From Methanobacteriota archaeon (GTDB lineage: Archaea; Halobacteriota; Syntropharchaeia; DAOWMC01): a stretch of DNA of 5,090 nucleotides. A program made the translations under genes and the position numbers. How positions within the stretch are numbered: the first letter of the stretch is position 1; each line of letters starts with the position of its first letter. Below the pieces are notes generated by a model that made no database searches, was not told the DNA's origin, and saw only the letters and a program-made list of their open reading frames with translations. The stretch covers positions 1-5,090 of the forward strand of contig DAOWMC010000104.1 of assembly GCA_030643285.1 (NCBI GenBank), read 5' to 3'. This document shows positions 4,670 through 5,090 of this stretch, piece after piece.

Positions 4670-5090
4670 GTGTGCCCAGCCAAGCTTACAAACGCTTGCA
4701 GGTGAAAGTCCTGTCATGGTAATGCCAGAAAGCCATGTAGCAAATACCCAATACCCAAGCGATTTCGGTATTGAAGCGGTATGTATGCAAGTTAGCAGTC
4801 CGTAGCATAAAGCGAATACTGCTGCGTCGTAAGAACGTCAAATTAGGAAGGTTGAACCCAAAGCGAAGAGGTGAAGACGAAAAACAGCACCAAGAATCCG
4901 GAAGGGCCATGATGTCCTTTTTCGGCGTAGGGTTAATAGAATGTTGACAAAGTGTTTGTAGGAACTGTGAAGAAGATACATCGTTTTCAAAAGAATTACG
5001 TTTTTTTGGTTAAGCTTTTTTTTAAAAAGGTTAGTTTGATGGGGATTAGTTGGTGAATGTGGTTACCGAAGTCCCCCACAGCTTGGGGCC
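4670..5090 (+). ncRNA. Group II intron, 5' part of the ribozyme (domain I), continues past the window
   Basis: The stretch opens with GTGTGCCCAGC, fitting the group II GUGYG start. A chain of hairpins follows, typical of domain I: CAAGC/GCTTG (4681-4685, 4694-4698), CAGG-TGAAAGT-CCTG (4699-4713), CATGG/CCATG (4715-4719, 4733-4737), CAATACC/GGTATTG (4749-4755, 4767-4773) and AGCAGT/ACTGCT (4794-4799, 4818-4823). The GGTGAAAGTCC segment and the following CCAGAAAGCC are familiar from bacterial and archaeal group II introns that carry a reverse transcriptase. The EBS1 candidate at 4826-4831 pairs with the upstream exon. No maturase frame is present in the 421 bases seen. It would lie in domain IV beyond the right edge, if the intron is complete. 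Subclass cannot be fixed; it does not look like the terminator-targeting IIC type. Truncation cannot be excluded. Confidence 0.78.
4826..4831 (+). other. EBS1 candidate in domain I
   Basis: GTCGTA lies just after the AGCAGT/ACTGCT stem and pairs antiparallel with TACGAT at 4664-4669. Its position about 155 bases into the intron is reasonable for exon-binding site 1. The assignment rests on complementarity only, without a folded model. Confidence 0.45.

Noticed and set aside
4686..4910. Minus-strand 74-codon open frame.
   Set aside because: It is antisense to the structured domain I of the group II intron and its product resembles no family.
5074..5088. CCCCA/TGGGG hairpin at the window end as a separate terminator.
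   Set aside because: It lies inside the predicted intron, where such stems are expected, and no T-run is visible before the sequence ends.

Overview
The window is most likely chromosomal DNA of a methanogen or a related methane- or alkane-oxidising archaeon. Four things point that way. One gene encodes methanogenesis marker protein 8 (DUF2099), a family tied to Mcr-bearing archaea. It sits directly behind the two-gene archaeal sulfide-to-homocysteine system (DUF39-CBS plus NIL-ferredoxin). The ferredoxin-type proteins and the archaeal-style signals (TATA boxes, GGAGG ribosome sites, TTG starts) agree. Species cannot be fixed from sequence reading alone; an ANME or Methanosarcina-like lineage is a reasonable guess.

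Layout. Positions 2-184 hold the last 60 codons of a DDE transposase, cut by the window edge. Positions 185-343 are a regulatory region with an 11-G run, a TATA box and two near-identical palindrome-like operator sites spaced 53 bp apart. Positions 344-3146 form a tight, translationally coupled three-gene operon on the plus strand: DUF39-CBS homocysteine synthesis protein (344-1849), NIL/2x[4Fe-4S] ferredoxin (1846-2241) and methanogenesis marker 8 (2238-3146). A convergent minus-strand gene (3191-4348) encodes a DUF362 protein with a C-terminal double [4Fe-4S] ferredoxin domain, and its probable promoter is bracketed by an inverted repeat.

Positions 4400-5090 have no protein gene. They hold a likely non-autonomous transposon (MITE-like, about 190 bp, with 13-bp perfect terminal inverted repeats and 11-bp flanking direct repeats). 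Eight bases beyond it is the 5' end of a group II intron, recognised from its GTGTG start, domain I hairpins and an EBS1/IBS1 pairing; it runs off the window.

How the genes work together. The first two operon genes match the proteins needed in methanogens to convert aspartate semialdehyde and sulfide to homocysteine, with the ferredoxin supplying electrons. The two conserved cysteines of the DUF39 protein fall at residues 54 and 131, and its CBS pair belongs to a family known to bind S-adenosylmethionine and methylthioadenosine, which suggests end-product feedback. Marker 8 is co-translated with them although its function is not established. This suggests a link between reduced-sulfur handling and Mcr biology, and is the most interesting biological lead here. 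Mobile DNA flanks the core on both sides.
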